DNA from: Streptococcus mitis | GTDB lineage: Bacteria > Bacillota > Bacilli > Lactobacillales > Streptococcaceae | DNA: 64,000 bases | Direction: 5' to 3' | Assembly (NCBI RefSeq): GCF_009496155.1 | Contig: NZ_WIJP01000009.1 | Span: 46,474-110,473 of the forward strand | In this document: in pieces, positions 25,209 through 34,100 of the stretch | Layout: the number at the start of each line of letters is the position of its first letter | Numbering within the stretch: the first letter of the stretch is position 1 | Notes under the pieces: model-generated | Told to the model about the DNA's origin: nothing | Database searches by the model: none | Seen by the model: the letters and a program-made list of their open reading frames with translations, nothing else | Made by a program: the position numbers and the translations under genes

Positions 25209-26057
25209 TTATGATTCTATTTTCTTTATTTCAATGGTCCAAGATGAACCGACACCCACATTATAAGCCTTGGCAAAAGAACCTTGATTGATAGCCAGAC
25301 CTAAACGATAGAGAGAGTTGATGTAAAGGATTGGTTGCCCAATTCTCACATCGGCAAATGATTTGCCATAGACAACCTGATTTTGATAGACCAGCATATC
25401 AGCGTGATAGATAGTCACTTCAAAACGGTCACCAAATTCTGGTTCTAGCTTGTAAAATTCTTCCCGTGTGATAGAGGTCCAAAGCGAACCGAAACGCACA
25501 TCCAGAATATCAATGGCTCCCTTCACCAAATGGTCTTCAATGATAGTCTCTACGACTGGAAGCTCCACAATCTGATCTACACTAAGTTCTGGTCCCACTT
25601 CCTCAAAAGTAATGTGACCACTGGCCAGTTTAGCACCAGTATAGGCATAAACATCACGGCCGTGGAAAGTATAAGAATGCTCTGTATTTTGACGTCTATT
25701 GGCTACTTCAGAAATTTCACGAATAGCTACAATGCCAACGTGTTTCTTGATAAAGGAAAGGGTCCCATTGTCTGGTGTGACAATGTATTGATTTTTTGTA
25801 GTCTTAGCAACCACACTCTTACGTTTCGAGCCGACACCTGGATCGACCACCGATACAAAAGTCGTTCCCTCAGGCCAGTAATCCACCGTCTGAAAGAGAC
25901 GATAGCTCCCCTCAAAAATATTATAAGGCGTGATATCGTGCGTCAAGTGATGAATTTTTAAGGTTGGAGATTCTTCTAAAGCCACTCCAATCATAGCCGA
26001 TACCGCACCATCAACCAGACCAAAGTCTGATTGTAATACCAGTAAATTATTATTCAT
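25209..26057 (-). CDS. SAM hydrolase / S-adenosyl-L-methionine hydroxide adenosyltransferase family protein
   Basis: 282 residues from MNNNLLVLQSDFG (AGGAG precedes; the ATG at 26084 lacks a site). Family hallmarks: QSDFGLVDGAVSAM, VSVVDPGVGSKR, VTPDNGTLSF and HGRDVYAYTGA. Relatives cleave SAM to adenosine and methionine using an activated water; the Asp, Arg and His of the active site are visible. It heads the ECF operon, which hints at a link between SAM turnover and the imported substrate. Confidence 0.88.
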   Translation of the reverse strand: MNNNLLVLQSDFGLVDGAVSAMIGVALEESPTLKIHHLTHDITPYNIFEGSYRLFQTVDYWPEGTTFVSVVDPGVGSKRKSVVAKTTKNQYIVTPDNGTLSFIKKHVGIVAIREISEVANRRQNTEHSYTFHGRDVYAYTGAKLASGHITFEEVGPELSVDQIVELPVVETIIEDHLVKGAIDILDVRFGSLWTSITREEFYKLEPEFGDRFEVTIYHADMLVYQNQVVYGKSFADVRIGQPILYINSLYRLGLAINQGSFAKAYNVGVGSSWTIEIKKIES

Positions 26058-26245
26058 TTTATCTCCTTGTATACCCTTTATCATACCATATTTCAGAGAA
26101 AGGTGCTAATAGCTATTTTAATTGCTTAGGGTATAGTTTTACCTTATAGCAAATTTCCTACTAAAAGCTCTTGTTATTAGCTAGTAGGTGCATTTTTTCT
26201 TGAAAAAGGGTATGATAGTTACATCATGAAAAAGTAGGTTTTAAT

Positions 26246-27595
26246 ATGAAAATTATCCTTGTCGGAGGGGGAAAAGTTGGTTTTGCCCTCTGTCGCTCCT
26301 TGGTTGCAGAAAAGCATGATGTTTTGCTAATTGAACAAGACGAAGCCGTCCTCAATCATATTGTCAATCGCTTTGATATCATGGGCATCCTTGGCAACGG
26401 AGCTGATTTCACCATTCTTGAGCAAGCAAGTGTCCAGGATTGTGATATCTTTATCGCCCTGACCGAGTACGATGAAGTGAATATGATTGCAGCCGTTCTC
26501 GCTAAGAAAATGGGAGCTAAAGAAACCATTGTTCGGGTGCGGAACCCTGAATACTCTAACTCTTATTTCAAAGAAAAGAATATTCTCGGTTTTTCCCTTA
26601 TCGTTAACCCTGAACTCTTGGCTGCCCGCGCTATTGCTAATATCATCGACTTTCCCAACGCCCTATCTGTCGAACGTTTCTTTGGTGGAAGAGTCAGCCT
26701 CATGGAATTTGTCGTCAAGTCCACTAGTGGTCTTTGCCAAATGCCCATTTCTGATTTTCGTAAAAAATTCGGTAATGTCATTGTCTGTGCTATAGAAAGA
26801 GATCATCAAATTATCATCCCAAGTGGTGACATGACCATACAGGATAAAGATAGGATCTTTGTCACTGGTAACCGTGTTGATATGATGCTCTTCCATAATT
26901 ATTTCAAATCTCGTGCCGTGAAGAGCCTTCTCATCGTCGGGGCTGGGAGAATTGCCTATTATCTACTTGGTATTCTCAAAGACAGTCGTATCGATACAAA
27001 AGTCATTGAAATCAATCCTGAAATCGCCAGCTTCTTTAGCGAGAAATTCCCAAATCTCTACATCGTTCAAGGAGATGGGACCGCAAAAGATATCCTACTG
27101 GAAGAAAGTGCTCAAAATTATGATGCCGTTGCGACTCTAACAGGAGTCGATGAGGAAAATCTGATTACTTCTATGTTCCTTGACAGCGTAGGTGTGCAGA
27201 AAAACATCACCAAGGTCAATCGTACCAGTCTCCTCGAGATTATCAATGCGCCTGATTTTTCAAGTATCATCACACCTAAAAGCATTGCTGTAGACACGAT
27301 TATGCACTTTATTCGTGGTCGAGTGAATGCCCAGTATTCAGATCTTCAGGCCATGCACCATCTAGCAAATGGTCAAATCGAAACCCTGCAATTCCATATC
27401 AAGGAAGCCAATAAAATGACTGCCAAACCTCTTTCTCAACTGAAATTGAAAAAAGGGGTTCTTATTGCAGCCATCATTCGAAAAGGCAAGACTATTTTCC
27501 CTACTGGAGAGGAGAGGCTGGAAGTCGGAGACAAGCTCCTAGTAACAACCTTGTTGCCAAACATCACCAAGATTTATGACTTGATCGCGAGGTAA
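26246..27595 (+). CDS. trkA: Trk potassium uptake regulatory subunit
   Basis: 449 residues made of two RCK units. Each has a Rossmann nucleotide-binding fold (GGGKVGFALCRSL at ~7 and VGAGRIAYYLLGIL at ~230) followed by a TrkA-C domain. It binds NAD(H)/ATP and gates the TrkH channel. The gene is 3 bp before trkH, so the two form one operon. A weak hairpin and -10-like TATGAT stand just upstream. Confidence 0.94.
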   Translation: MKIILVGGGKVGFALCRSLVAEKHDVLLIEQDEAVLNHIVNRFDIMGILGNGADFTILEQASVQDCDIFIALTEYDEVNMIAAVLAKKMGAKETIVRVRNPEYSNSYFKEKNILGFSLIVNPELLAARAIANIIDFPNALSVERFFGGRVSLMEFVVKSTSGLCQMPISDFRKKFGNVIVCAIERDHQIIIPSGDMTIQDKDRIFVTGNRVDMMLFHNYFKSRAVKSLLIVGAGRIAYYLLGILKDSRIDTKVIEINPEIASFFSEKFPNLYIVQGDGTAKDILLEESAQNYDAVATLTGVDEENLITSMFLDSVGVQKNITKVNRTSLLEIINAPDFSSIITPKSIAVDTIMHFIRGRVNAQYSDLQAMHHLANGQIETLQFHIKEANKMTAKPLSQLKLKKGVLIAAIIRKGKTIFPTGEERLEVGDKLLVTTLLPNITKIYDLIAR

Positions 27596-27598
27596 GAA

Positions 27599-29038
27599 AT
27601 GAATAAAAGTATGATTCGTTACCTCCTTTCAAAGTTACTTTTGATTGAAGCTGTTCTCCTCTTGGTTCCTGTAGCTGTAGCTGTCTATTACCACGAATCG
27701 AGCCAAGTCTTTACAGCCCTCTTTACAACGATTGGACTTCTCCTATTACTAGGCGGTTCAGGAATTTTACAAAAGCCAAAAAATCAACGGATTTATGCCA
27801 AGGAGGGAGTCTTGATTGTTTCCCTCTGTTGGATCCTTTGGTCTTTCTTTGGTGGTCTCCCCTTCGTCTTTGCTGACCAAATTCCCAGCGTTATCGATGC
27901 CTTTTTTGAGATTAGTTCCGGCTTTACAACTACTGGTGCAACTATTCTGAACGACGTTTCTGTCCTCAGCCGTTCCCTCCTCTTCTGGCGAAGTTTTACC
28001 CACTTGATTGGAGGGATGGGGGTTCTTGTTTTTGCACTTGCTATTATGGACAATGCCAAGAATAGCCACCTAGAGGTAATGAAGGCTGAGGTTCCTGGTC
28101 CTGTTTTTGGTAAAGTAGTGTCCAAACTCAAAAACACTGCTCAGATTCTCTATCTCCTTTATCTAGCTCTCTTCTCCCTCTTTGTCATCATCTATTATCT
28201 AGCCGGCATGCCCCTATTTGATAGTTTTGTTATCGCTATGGGGACCGCGGGAACTGGGGGATTTACCGTCTATAACGATGGGATTGCCCACTATGGCAGT
28301 TCACTGATTACCTATCTAGTTAGTATCGGGGTTTTGGTTTTTGGGGTAAATTTCAATCTCTACTACTACCTCATGCTCCGTCGCGTCAAAGCCTTCTTTG
28401 GAGATGAAGAGCTTAGGGCTTACTTGGTCATCGTACTACTTTCTACAGGCTTGATTAGCCTCAATACCCTCTATCTCTATCCAGGATTTTCCAAGAGCTT
28501 TGAAATGGCCTTCTTCCAAGTTTCCAATATCATTACAACGACTGGTTTTGGTTACGGAGATATTACCAACTGGCCCCTCTTCTCCCAGTTTATCCTTCTC
28601 TTCCTCATGGGAATCGGTGGTTCTGCTGGTTCAACCGCAGGTGGACTCAAGGTTATTCGAGGCCTTATCCTTTCGAAAATTGCCAAAAATCAAATTTTGT
28701 CAATTCTATCTCCCCACCGTGTTTTGACCCTCCATGTTAATCAAACGGTGATTGACAAAGATACCCAGCATAAGATTCTCAAGTACTTTGTCATCTATTC
28801 TATGATTTTGCTAGCACTTATCTTTATTGTCAGCCTAGATAGCAATGATTTCCTGGTCGTTACCAGTGCTGTCTTTAGCTGCTTCAATAATATCGGGCCT
28901 ATCCTAGGAACCACTTCTAGTTTCTCAATCTTTAGTCCCATCTCAAAAATTCTCCTCTCCTTTGCAATGATTGCAGGCCGCTTGGAGATTTACCCAATCC
29001 TACTTCTCTTTATGAAGAGAACTTGGTCTAAGAGATAA
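27599..29038 (+). CDS. trkH: Trk potassium uptake channel subunit
   Basis: 479 residues with the four-repeat TrkH/KtrB membrane architecture. Selectivity-filter glycines appear in SSGFTTTGATI, AMGTAGTGGFTVY, NIITTTGFGYGD and CFNNIGPILG. It imports potassium with the TrkA ring. It is the last gene of the unit; a RUP repeat begins 3 bp after the stop and a terminator follows it. Confidence 0.94.
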   Translation: MNKSMIRYLLSKLLLIEAVLLLVPVAVAVYYHESSQVFTALFTTIGLLLLLGGSGILQKPKNQRIYAKEGVLIVSLCWILWSFFGGLPFVFADQIPSVIDAFFEISSGFTTTGATILNDVSVLSRSLLFWRSFTHLIGGMGVLVFALAIMDNAKNSHLEVMKAEVPGPVFGKVVSKLKNTAQILYLLYLALFSLFVIIYYLAGMPLFDSFVIAMGTAGTGGFTVYNDGIAHYGSSLITYLVSIGVLVFGVNFNLYYYLMLRRVKAFFGDEELRAYLVIVLLSTGLISLNTLYLYPGFSKSFEMAFFQVSNIITTTGFGYGDITNWPLFSQFILLFLMGIGGSAGSTAGGLKVIRGLILSKIAKNQILSILSPHRVLTLHVNQTVIDKDTQHKILKYFVIYSMILLALIFIVSLDSNDFLVVTSAVFSCFNNIGPILGTTSSFSIFSPISKILLSFAMIAGRLEIYPILLLFMKRTWSKR

Positions 29039-29040
29039 AA

Positions 29041-29147
29041 TATAGTAGATTGAAATAAGATTTGAACAAATCAATTAGAAAAGTTAAATTAATTTCTAAA
29101 AATGTTTTAGCAGCTGTAGTGTACTATTTTGGTTTCAATCCACTATA
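29041..29147. repeat. RUP-type repeat, copy 2
   Basis: 107 bp starting TATAGTAGATTGAAAT and ending TTTCAATCCACTATA, i.e. with inverted ends. It is largely identical to 12602-12707. Exact length and ends fit the pneumococcal RUP. It is inserted between trkH and its terminator. Confidence 0.82.
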
Positions 29148-29148
29148 T

Positions 29149-29186
29149 AACCACACCTTGTTTCCTTACAAAGTGTGGTGTTTTTA
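29149..29186 (+). terminator. trkAH terminator
   Basis: ACCACACCTTG and CAAAGTGTGGT pair with one mismatch around 8 nt, followed by GTTTTTATTT on the plus strand. The RUP now separates it from trkH by 110 bp. Confidence 0.75.
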
Positions 29187-29258
29187 TTTCAGACTACTTC
29201 CTCAACCAACTCTTTTTAAACAAAGTGAGACACTTCAGAAAATGACTTAAAATATTTA

Positions 29259-29371
29259 ATACTCAATGAAAATCAAAGAGCAAACTAGGAAGCTAGCCAC
29301 AGGTTGCTCAAAGCACCGCTTTGAGGTTGCATATAAAGCTGACGTGATTTGAAGAGATTTTCGAAGAGTAT
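29259..29371. repeat. Dispersed ~105-bp repeat, copy A
   Basis: Ends ATACTCAATGAAAATC and GATTTTCGAAGAGTAT are imperfect inverted repeats. The shared body contains GAGCAAACTAGGAAGCTAGCC and GCTGACGTGATTTGAAGAG, with a variable hairpin centre. It lies between trkH and pflB. This is a common mitis-group intergenic repeat of MITE type. Confidence 0.85.
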
Positions 29372-29377
29372 AAGAAC

Positions 29378-29410
29378 CCAAAAACCCTCAGTCGACTGAC
29401 CGAGGGTTAC
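29378..29410 (-). terminator. pflB terminator
   Basis: AACCCTC (29383-29389) pairs with GAGGGTT (29402-29408). The minus strand runs into TTTTTGGG, 25 bp after the pflB stop. Confidence 0.75.
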
Positions 29411-29434
29411 TTATTTCATTATTCAAGAACTTGA

Positions 29435-31759
29435 TTAGCTCAATGCATCCAAGGCATCATCCATTGAAAGAACTTCGTGGAAGACACGTTGTGTCAATTC
29501 AGTTTTTTGTTCTGGAGTGAGGTATTTAGTGTTTACACAGTATCCAGAGATACGTACGATAACGTCTTCTCCTGACATGATCTTTTCGTAAACATCGTTC
29601 AAGTCCATAACGTTCAAGTTAACGTGTTGTCCACCGTTTTCGAAGTAACCATCAAGGATTGTTACCAAGTTATCAACTTGTTCGTCACGAGTCTTACCAA
29701 GAGCGCGAGGTGAAACTTGAGTAGTCAATGAGATACCATCAGCTGCATAACTAAAGTCAAGGCTAGAAAGTGAGTTCAAGTTTTGCAACCATCCACCTTT
29801 AGCTTTATTAGATGGGTTAGCACCTGGTGAGAAGAATTCAAGTTTAGACAAGTTTACAGAACCATCTTCGTTGAGGTATACACCTTTGTGGACTGGTGAG
29901 TTACCAGTTTGTTTAGAATAAGCAACGTTAGATGTGATTGTCAAAAGTGATACTGTAGCTTCAGCGTCTTTGTAAAGCTTGTGGCTACGTAGACGAGTTG
30001 TATAAGCTTCAATCAACCATTCTGCCAATTCGTTTGAACGAGGGTCATCTTCACCCCAACGTGGGTATTCACCGATTGTTTCGTAATCGTAGATGTAGCC
30101 ATTTTCGTCACGGATTGGTTTAACTGTAGCGTATTTGATAGCTGACAATGTATCAACTGTATTGGCAAATCCACAGATACCAAATCCCATGTTCGCACGT
30201 TGTTTAGTTGGCAAGAAGGCCATTTGAACAGCTTCATAGTTGTACTTATCAGTCATGTAGTGGATGATATTCAAAGCATCTACATAAGTGTCAGTCAACC
30301 AGTCAAGAGATTTCTCAAAGTTAGCTTTAACTGATTCAAATTCAAGAACTTCGTCACGAATTGGTTCGATGTCAAATACTTTGTAGTCTTTGTGAACATC
30401 GTCGTAACCACCGTTCAAACCAGTAAGAAGAGCTTTCAATACGTTTACACGAGCACCGAAGTACTGGATGTTGTGGCGTTGTTCTTCATTTTCTGGGTCA
30501 AGTGGAGACACACAGCATGAAATACAGCTCATTTCACCATATCCGTCTTTAGCCATTGTTGTTACACCTTCGTATTGGATAGAAGAGTGTTTGTGGCTCA
30601 TGTGCATACAGTAGCGACGGAAGTTGTATGGCAATTTGTCAGTCCAAAGAACTGTCAAGTTTGGTTCTGGAGAGTTACCGATATTGTCAAGAGTGTTCAA
30701 GAAACGGTAGTCCATCTTAGTAACACGATGACGACCGTCGTTACCCATACCAGCCATAGAAGTTGTGATGAAAGTTGGGTCACCTGAGTACAATTGGTCA
30801 TAAGCTTTTGTACGAGCAAATTTAACTGTACGAAGTTTCATAACGAAATCATCAACAAATTCTTGGATTTCTGATTCAGTAAATGTACCACGAGCAAGGT
30901 CACGTTCTGCAAAGATGTCCAATACGATTGGCACACGTCCTAGAGATGTAGCAGCACCGTTGATAACACGGCAGACAGACATGAAGGCGATGTTAACCCA
31001 TTGGATCGCTTCTTTAACGTTCATCGCTGGTTTGCGAACATCCACTCCGTAAAGGTCACCCAAGCGAACAACTTGTTGCAATGCTTGGTATTGAAGGTTG
31101 ATTTCTTCACGAAGACGGATTGTTTCTTCATCGATTTCTTCGATTGCGTTCCAGTCGTTTACTTTTTCTTGCATCAAGTAGTCTGCACCGTAAAGAGCAA
31201 GACGTGCGTAAACACCGATGATACGTCCACGTGAGTATGCATCTGGAAGACCAGTTACAGTGTGAGCGTGACGAGCGCGACGGATGTTTGAAGTGTAAGC
31301 ACGGAAGATACCGTCGTTAACTGTTGTTACGTACTTAGTAAAGATTTCGTGAACAGCTGGGTCTGGTTCGTATCCATTTTCTTTCAAAGTAGTTTCAGCC
31401 ATACGGATACCACCTTTTGGCATGAAGTTCAATTTGAAGAGTTCATCGTTTTGGATACCATAGATAACTTCGTTTTCTTTATCGATAAATCCTGCTGGAA
31501 TATCAGCGATAGATGTTGGACGAGTGTCCATTGGGAAACGAGTTTCTTCGTAGTGAGCCTTAGTTTCTTCTACAATTTTTTTGATGTGAAGTGAACGTTC
31601 TGTTGGTCCTGCAAGGAAGCTTTCGTCTCCATCGTAAGGTGTGTAGTTAGCTTGTACGAAGCGTGATACACTTGCTTTTTCTTTCCAATCTACACCTTTG
31701 AAGCCTTCCCAAGCTTTGTCAAAAATATCTTGTGCTTCAACAACTGTTTTAACAACCAT
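29435..31759 (-). CDS. pflB: Formate acetyltransferase (pyruvate formate-lyase)
   Basis: 774 residues, the usual length, starting [10 protein letters not shown] behind AGAGGAC (an in-frame ATG at 31795 has no site). Catalytic cysteine pair in [10 protein letters not shown] and the glycyl-radical loop RISGYCVN near the C-terminus are both present. It converts pyruvate and CoA to acetyl-CoA and formate in anaerobic mixed-acid fermentation, after activation by PflA. A catabolite-response-like site overlaps its promoter. Confidence 0.98.
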   Translation of the reverse strand: MVVKTVVEAQDIFDKAWEGFKGVDWKEKASVSRFVQANYTPYDGDESFLAGPTERSLHIKKIVEETKAHYEETRFPMDTRPTSIADIPAGFIDKENEVIYGIQNDELFKLNFMPKGGIRMAETTLKENGYEPDPAVHEIFTKYVTTVNDGIFRAYTSNIRRARHAHTVTGLPDAYSRGRIIGVYARLALYGADYLMQEKVNDWNAIEEIDEETIRLREEINLQYQALQQVVRLGDLYGVDVRKPAMNVKEAIQWVNIAFMSVCRVINGAATSLGRVPIVLDIFAERDLARGTFTESEIQEFVDDFVMKLRTVKFARTKAYDQLYSGDPTFITTSMAGMGNDGRHRVTKMDYRFLNTLDNIGNSPEPNLTVLWTDKLPYNFRRYCMHMSHKHSSIQYEGVTTMAKDGYGEMSCISCCVSPLDPENEEQRHNIQYFGARVNVLKALLTGLNGGYDDVHKDYKVFDIEPIRDEVLEFESVKANFEKSLDWLTDTYVDALNIIHYMTDKYNYEAVQMAFLPTKQRANMGFGICGFANTVDTLSAIKYATVKPIRDENGYIYDYETIGEYPRWGEDDPRSNELAEWLIEAYTTRLRSHKLYKDAEATVSLLTITSNVAYSKQTGNSPVHKGVYLNEDGSVNLSKLEFFSPGANPSNKAKGGWLQNLNSLSSLDFSYAADGISLTTQVSPRALGKTRDEQVDNLVTILDGYFENGGQHVNLNVMDLNDVYEKIMSGEDVIVRISGYCVNTKYLTPEQKTELTQRVFHEVLSMDDALDALS

Positions 31760-31814
31760 GTTAATGTCCTCTGTTTTCTTTCTAGTAACAGTCATCTGTT
31801 ACATTTATGAAACC

Positions 31815-31841
31815 AGTATACCATACAGTAACCGATTTCAA
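31815..31841 (-). promoter_or_regulatory. pflB promoter with overlapping cre site
   Basis: On the minus strand TATACT (31815-31820) is the -10. The 15-mer TTGAAATCGGTTACT (31827-31841) matches the CcpA consensus WTGNAANCGNWNNCW at every defined position and covers the -35 region, so CcpA control of pflB is expected. Confidence 0.7.
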
Positions 31842-31958
31842 CAAGCAAAAATTCCTTATTTTTACACTTTCTTTTCTAACACAGACTGTATTCTATACCA
31901 AACTGTATTATATTTTTGAAAAAATAAAATCCTTTTTTCTTTTTTTCAGAAAAAAGGG

Positions 31959-31964
31959 TATAAT
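31959..31964 (+). promoter_or_regulatory. -10 element of dinB
   Basis: TATAAT in an A-rich context 33 bp before the dinB start. A clear -35 is not seen. Confidence 0.5.
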
Positions 31965-31996
31965 AAAAGAAAATAAGCAGTAAAAAGGTGCTAGGC

Positions 31997-33058
31997 ATGT
32001 TGATTTTCCCCTTATTAAATGATTTGTCAAGAAAAATCATCCATATTGACATGGATGCCTTTTTTGCTGCGGTGGAAATCAGAGATAATCCTAAACTCAA
32101 AGGAAAACCTGTCATTATCGGAAGCGACCCTCGGCAAACAGGTGGGCGGGGAGTCGTTTCTACCTGTAGCTATGAAGCACGAGCTTTTGGTGTTCATTCT
32201 GCCATGAGTTCCAAGGAAGCTTATGAACGCTGTCCCCAGGCCGTCTTTATCTCAGGAAATTATGAAAAATACAAAACTGTGGGCCTCCAGATCCGAGCTA
32301 TCTTTAAGCGCTATACAGATTTGATTGAGCCTATGAGTATTGACGAAGCCTATTTGGATGTGACAGAAAATAAACTCGGTATCAAGTCAGCAGTCAAAAT
32401 CGCTCGCCTCATTCAAGAGGATATCTGGCAGGAACTTCATTTAACTGCTTCTGCTGGCGTTTCTTACAACAAATTCTTAGCTAAAATGGCTAGCGATTAT
32501 CAAAAACCACATGGTTTGACAGTGATTCTACCTGATCAAGCTGAGGATTTTCTCAAACAAATGGATATTGCTAAGTTTCATGGAGTAGGAAAAAAGACGG
32601 TGGAACGACTTCATCAAATGGGTGTTTTTACTGGCGCTGATTTGTTTGAAGTACCTGAAGTGACCCTAATAGACCGCTTTGGCAGACTGGGCTATGATCT
32701 GTATCGAAAGGCTCGTGGTATCCACAACTCCCCCGTCAAATCCAACCGCATCCGTAAATCAATCGGCAAGGAAAAAACCTATGGGAAAATTCTCCGTGCC
32801 GAGGAAGACATCAAAAAAGAGCTGACTCTTCTATCAGAAAGAGTCGCTCTCAATCTACATCAACAAGAAAAAGCTGGAAAAATTGTCATTTTGAAAATCC
32901 GCTACGAGGACTTTTCAACTCTTACTAAACGAAAAAGTCTGGCCAAAAAAACACAGGATGCTAGTCAGATAAGCCAAATAGCCCTACAACTCTATGAAGA
33001 ATTAAGCGATAAAGAAAGAGGTGTCCGCCTGTTGGGGATTACCGTGACTGGATTTTAA
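31997..33058 (+). CDS. dinB: DNA polymerase IV (Y family)
   Basis: 353 residues. Catalytic acidic motifs [13 protein letters not shown] and MSIDEAYLD, steric-gate region and the little-finger domain ([12 protein letters not shown]) are intact. It carries out error-prone translesion synthesis. ATG 31997 follows AGGTG; a GTG at 31988 is less likely. The TAA stop codon is fused to the first bases of dispersed repeat copy B. Confidence 0.96.
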   Translation: MLIFPLLNDLSRKIIHIDMDAFFAAVEIRDNPKLKGKPVIIGSDPRQTGGRGVVSTCSYEARAFGVHSAMSSKEAYERCPQAVFISGNYEKYKTVGLQIRAIFKRYTDLIEPMSIDEAYLDVTENKLGIKSAVKIARLIQEDIWQELHLTASAGVSYNKFLAKMASDYQKPHGLTVILPDQAEDFLKQMDIAKFHGVGKKTVERLHQMGVFTGADLFEVPEVTLIDRFGRLGYDLYRKARGIHNSPVKSNRIRKSIGKEKTYGKILRAEEDIKKELTLLSERVALNLHQQEKAGKIVILKIRYEDFSTLTKRKSLAKKTQDASQISQIALQLYEELSDKERGVRLLGITVTGF

Positions 33059-33159
33059 AACTCAATGAAAATCAAAGAGCAAACTAGGAAGCTAGCCGCA
33101 ACACTGTTTTGAGGTTGCAGATAGAGCTGACGCGGTTTGAAGAGATTTTCGAAGAGTAT
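33058..33159. repeat. Dispersed ~105-bp repeat, copy B (abuts dinB stop)
   Basis: It begins AAACTCAATGAAAATC at the last base of the dinB stop codon and ends GATTTTCGAAGAGTAT. The centre is TTGAGGTTGCAGATAGAG-like. Confidence 0.85.
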
Positions 33160-33192
33160 AAAACCTTGAAGAGTTGCCCCTTCAAGGTTTTT
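33160..33192. terminator. Bidirectional terminator between dinB and uppP
   Basis: AAACCTTGAA (33161-33170) pairs with TTCAAGGTTT (33181-33190), with A and T runs outside on both strands. It sits directly after uppP (minus) and behind repeat B. Confidence 0.8.
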
Positions 33193-33193
33193 C

Positions 33194-34039
33194 TTATACA
33201 AATAAACGAACAAAGCTATAAAGTAGCAAGATACTACCAAGCACGATACGGTATTTACCAAAAAGGGTAAAGTCGTGTTTTTTCACATAGCTTGTCAAGA
33301 AACGAATAGCGACCATGCTGACTGCGAAAGCGACTCCCATGGCAACCAAGAGCAAGAACAATTGCCCAAAGTTCAAGAGTTGTCCTGCTTTTACAAATTT
33401 GAAAATCTTTAAGGCGCTAGCCCCAAACATAACAGGAATTCCAAGATAGAAGGTAAATTCTGTCACAACAGAACGACTGGTTCCATTCAATAAACCGCCG
33501 ACAATCGTTGCCCCAGAACGACTGGTTCCTGGTAAAAGGGCAAGAACTTGGAAGAGTCCGATATAGAAAGCTGTCGTATAAGGAAGCTTGTCCAACTCTG
33601 TTACACTTGGCTCGATAGCACGCGCTTTATTGCGTTTTTCCAAATAAATAAAGGCAATCCCATAGATAATCAACATGAGAGCAACAGAAACCATGTTATG
33701 GAAGTGGGTATCAAACCAATCATCAAACTTAAATACGGCAAGTAAAGGCAAAGTTGCAATCAAGACCTTCAACCATAGTCTCCAAGTCTTACGAACTTCC
33801 TGCTTGTCCTTAGTGGGTTTGAAAGGATTGAGCTTATTAAAGTAAATAACCATGACCGCCAAAATCGCACCAAGCTGAATTACGACATTAAACATGGAGA
33901 TAAAGGCTTCGTTTTGATTTTGGTATTGGATAAATTCCTCTGCTAGAATCAAATGACCTGTACTGGAAATCGGCAACCATTCCGTAATTCCTTCAACAAT
34001 CCCGAAGAAGATAGATTTTAAAATTTCAATAAGATACAT
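33194..34039 (-). CDS. uppP: Undecaprenyl-diphosphatase (BacA/UppP)
   Basis: 281 residues, eight membrane helices. The family motifs [18 protein letters not shown] and [12 protein letters not shown] carry the catalytic Glu, Ser and Arg. It recycles undecaprenyl pyrophosphate for peptidoglycan and teichoic acid synthesis and gives bacitracin resistance. AAGGAG precedes the start. It is a separate unit from the upstream DUF2207 gene. Confidence 0.97.
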   Translation of the reverse strand: MYLIEILKSIFFGIVEGITEWLPISSTGHLILAEEFIQYQNQNEAFISMFNVVIQLGAILAVMVIYFNKLNPFKPTKDKQEVRKTWRLWLKVLIATLPLLAVFKFDDWFDTHFHNMVSVALMLIIYGIAFIYLEKRNKARAIEPSVTELDKLPYTTAFYIGLFQVLALLPGTSRSGATIVGGLLNGTSRSVVTEFTFYLGIPVMFGASALKIFKFVKAGQLLNFGQLFLLLVAMGVAFAVSMVAIRFLTSYVKKHDFTLFGKYRIVLGSILLLYSFVRLFV

Positions 34040-34100
34040 AGATTACTCCTTTTTTCTATCTTCCATTATAGCATACTTTTTCAGTCTATGGCACTTCTCT

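Noticed and set aside
26157..26200. CCTACTA..TAGTAGG hairpin upstream of trkA as a riboswitch terminator
   Set aside because: The stem is only 7 bp with an 18-nt loop, and no aptamer such as the c-di-AMP type is visible upstream; too weak to list as a feature.
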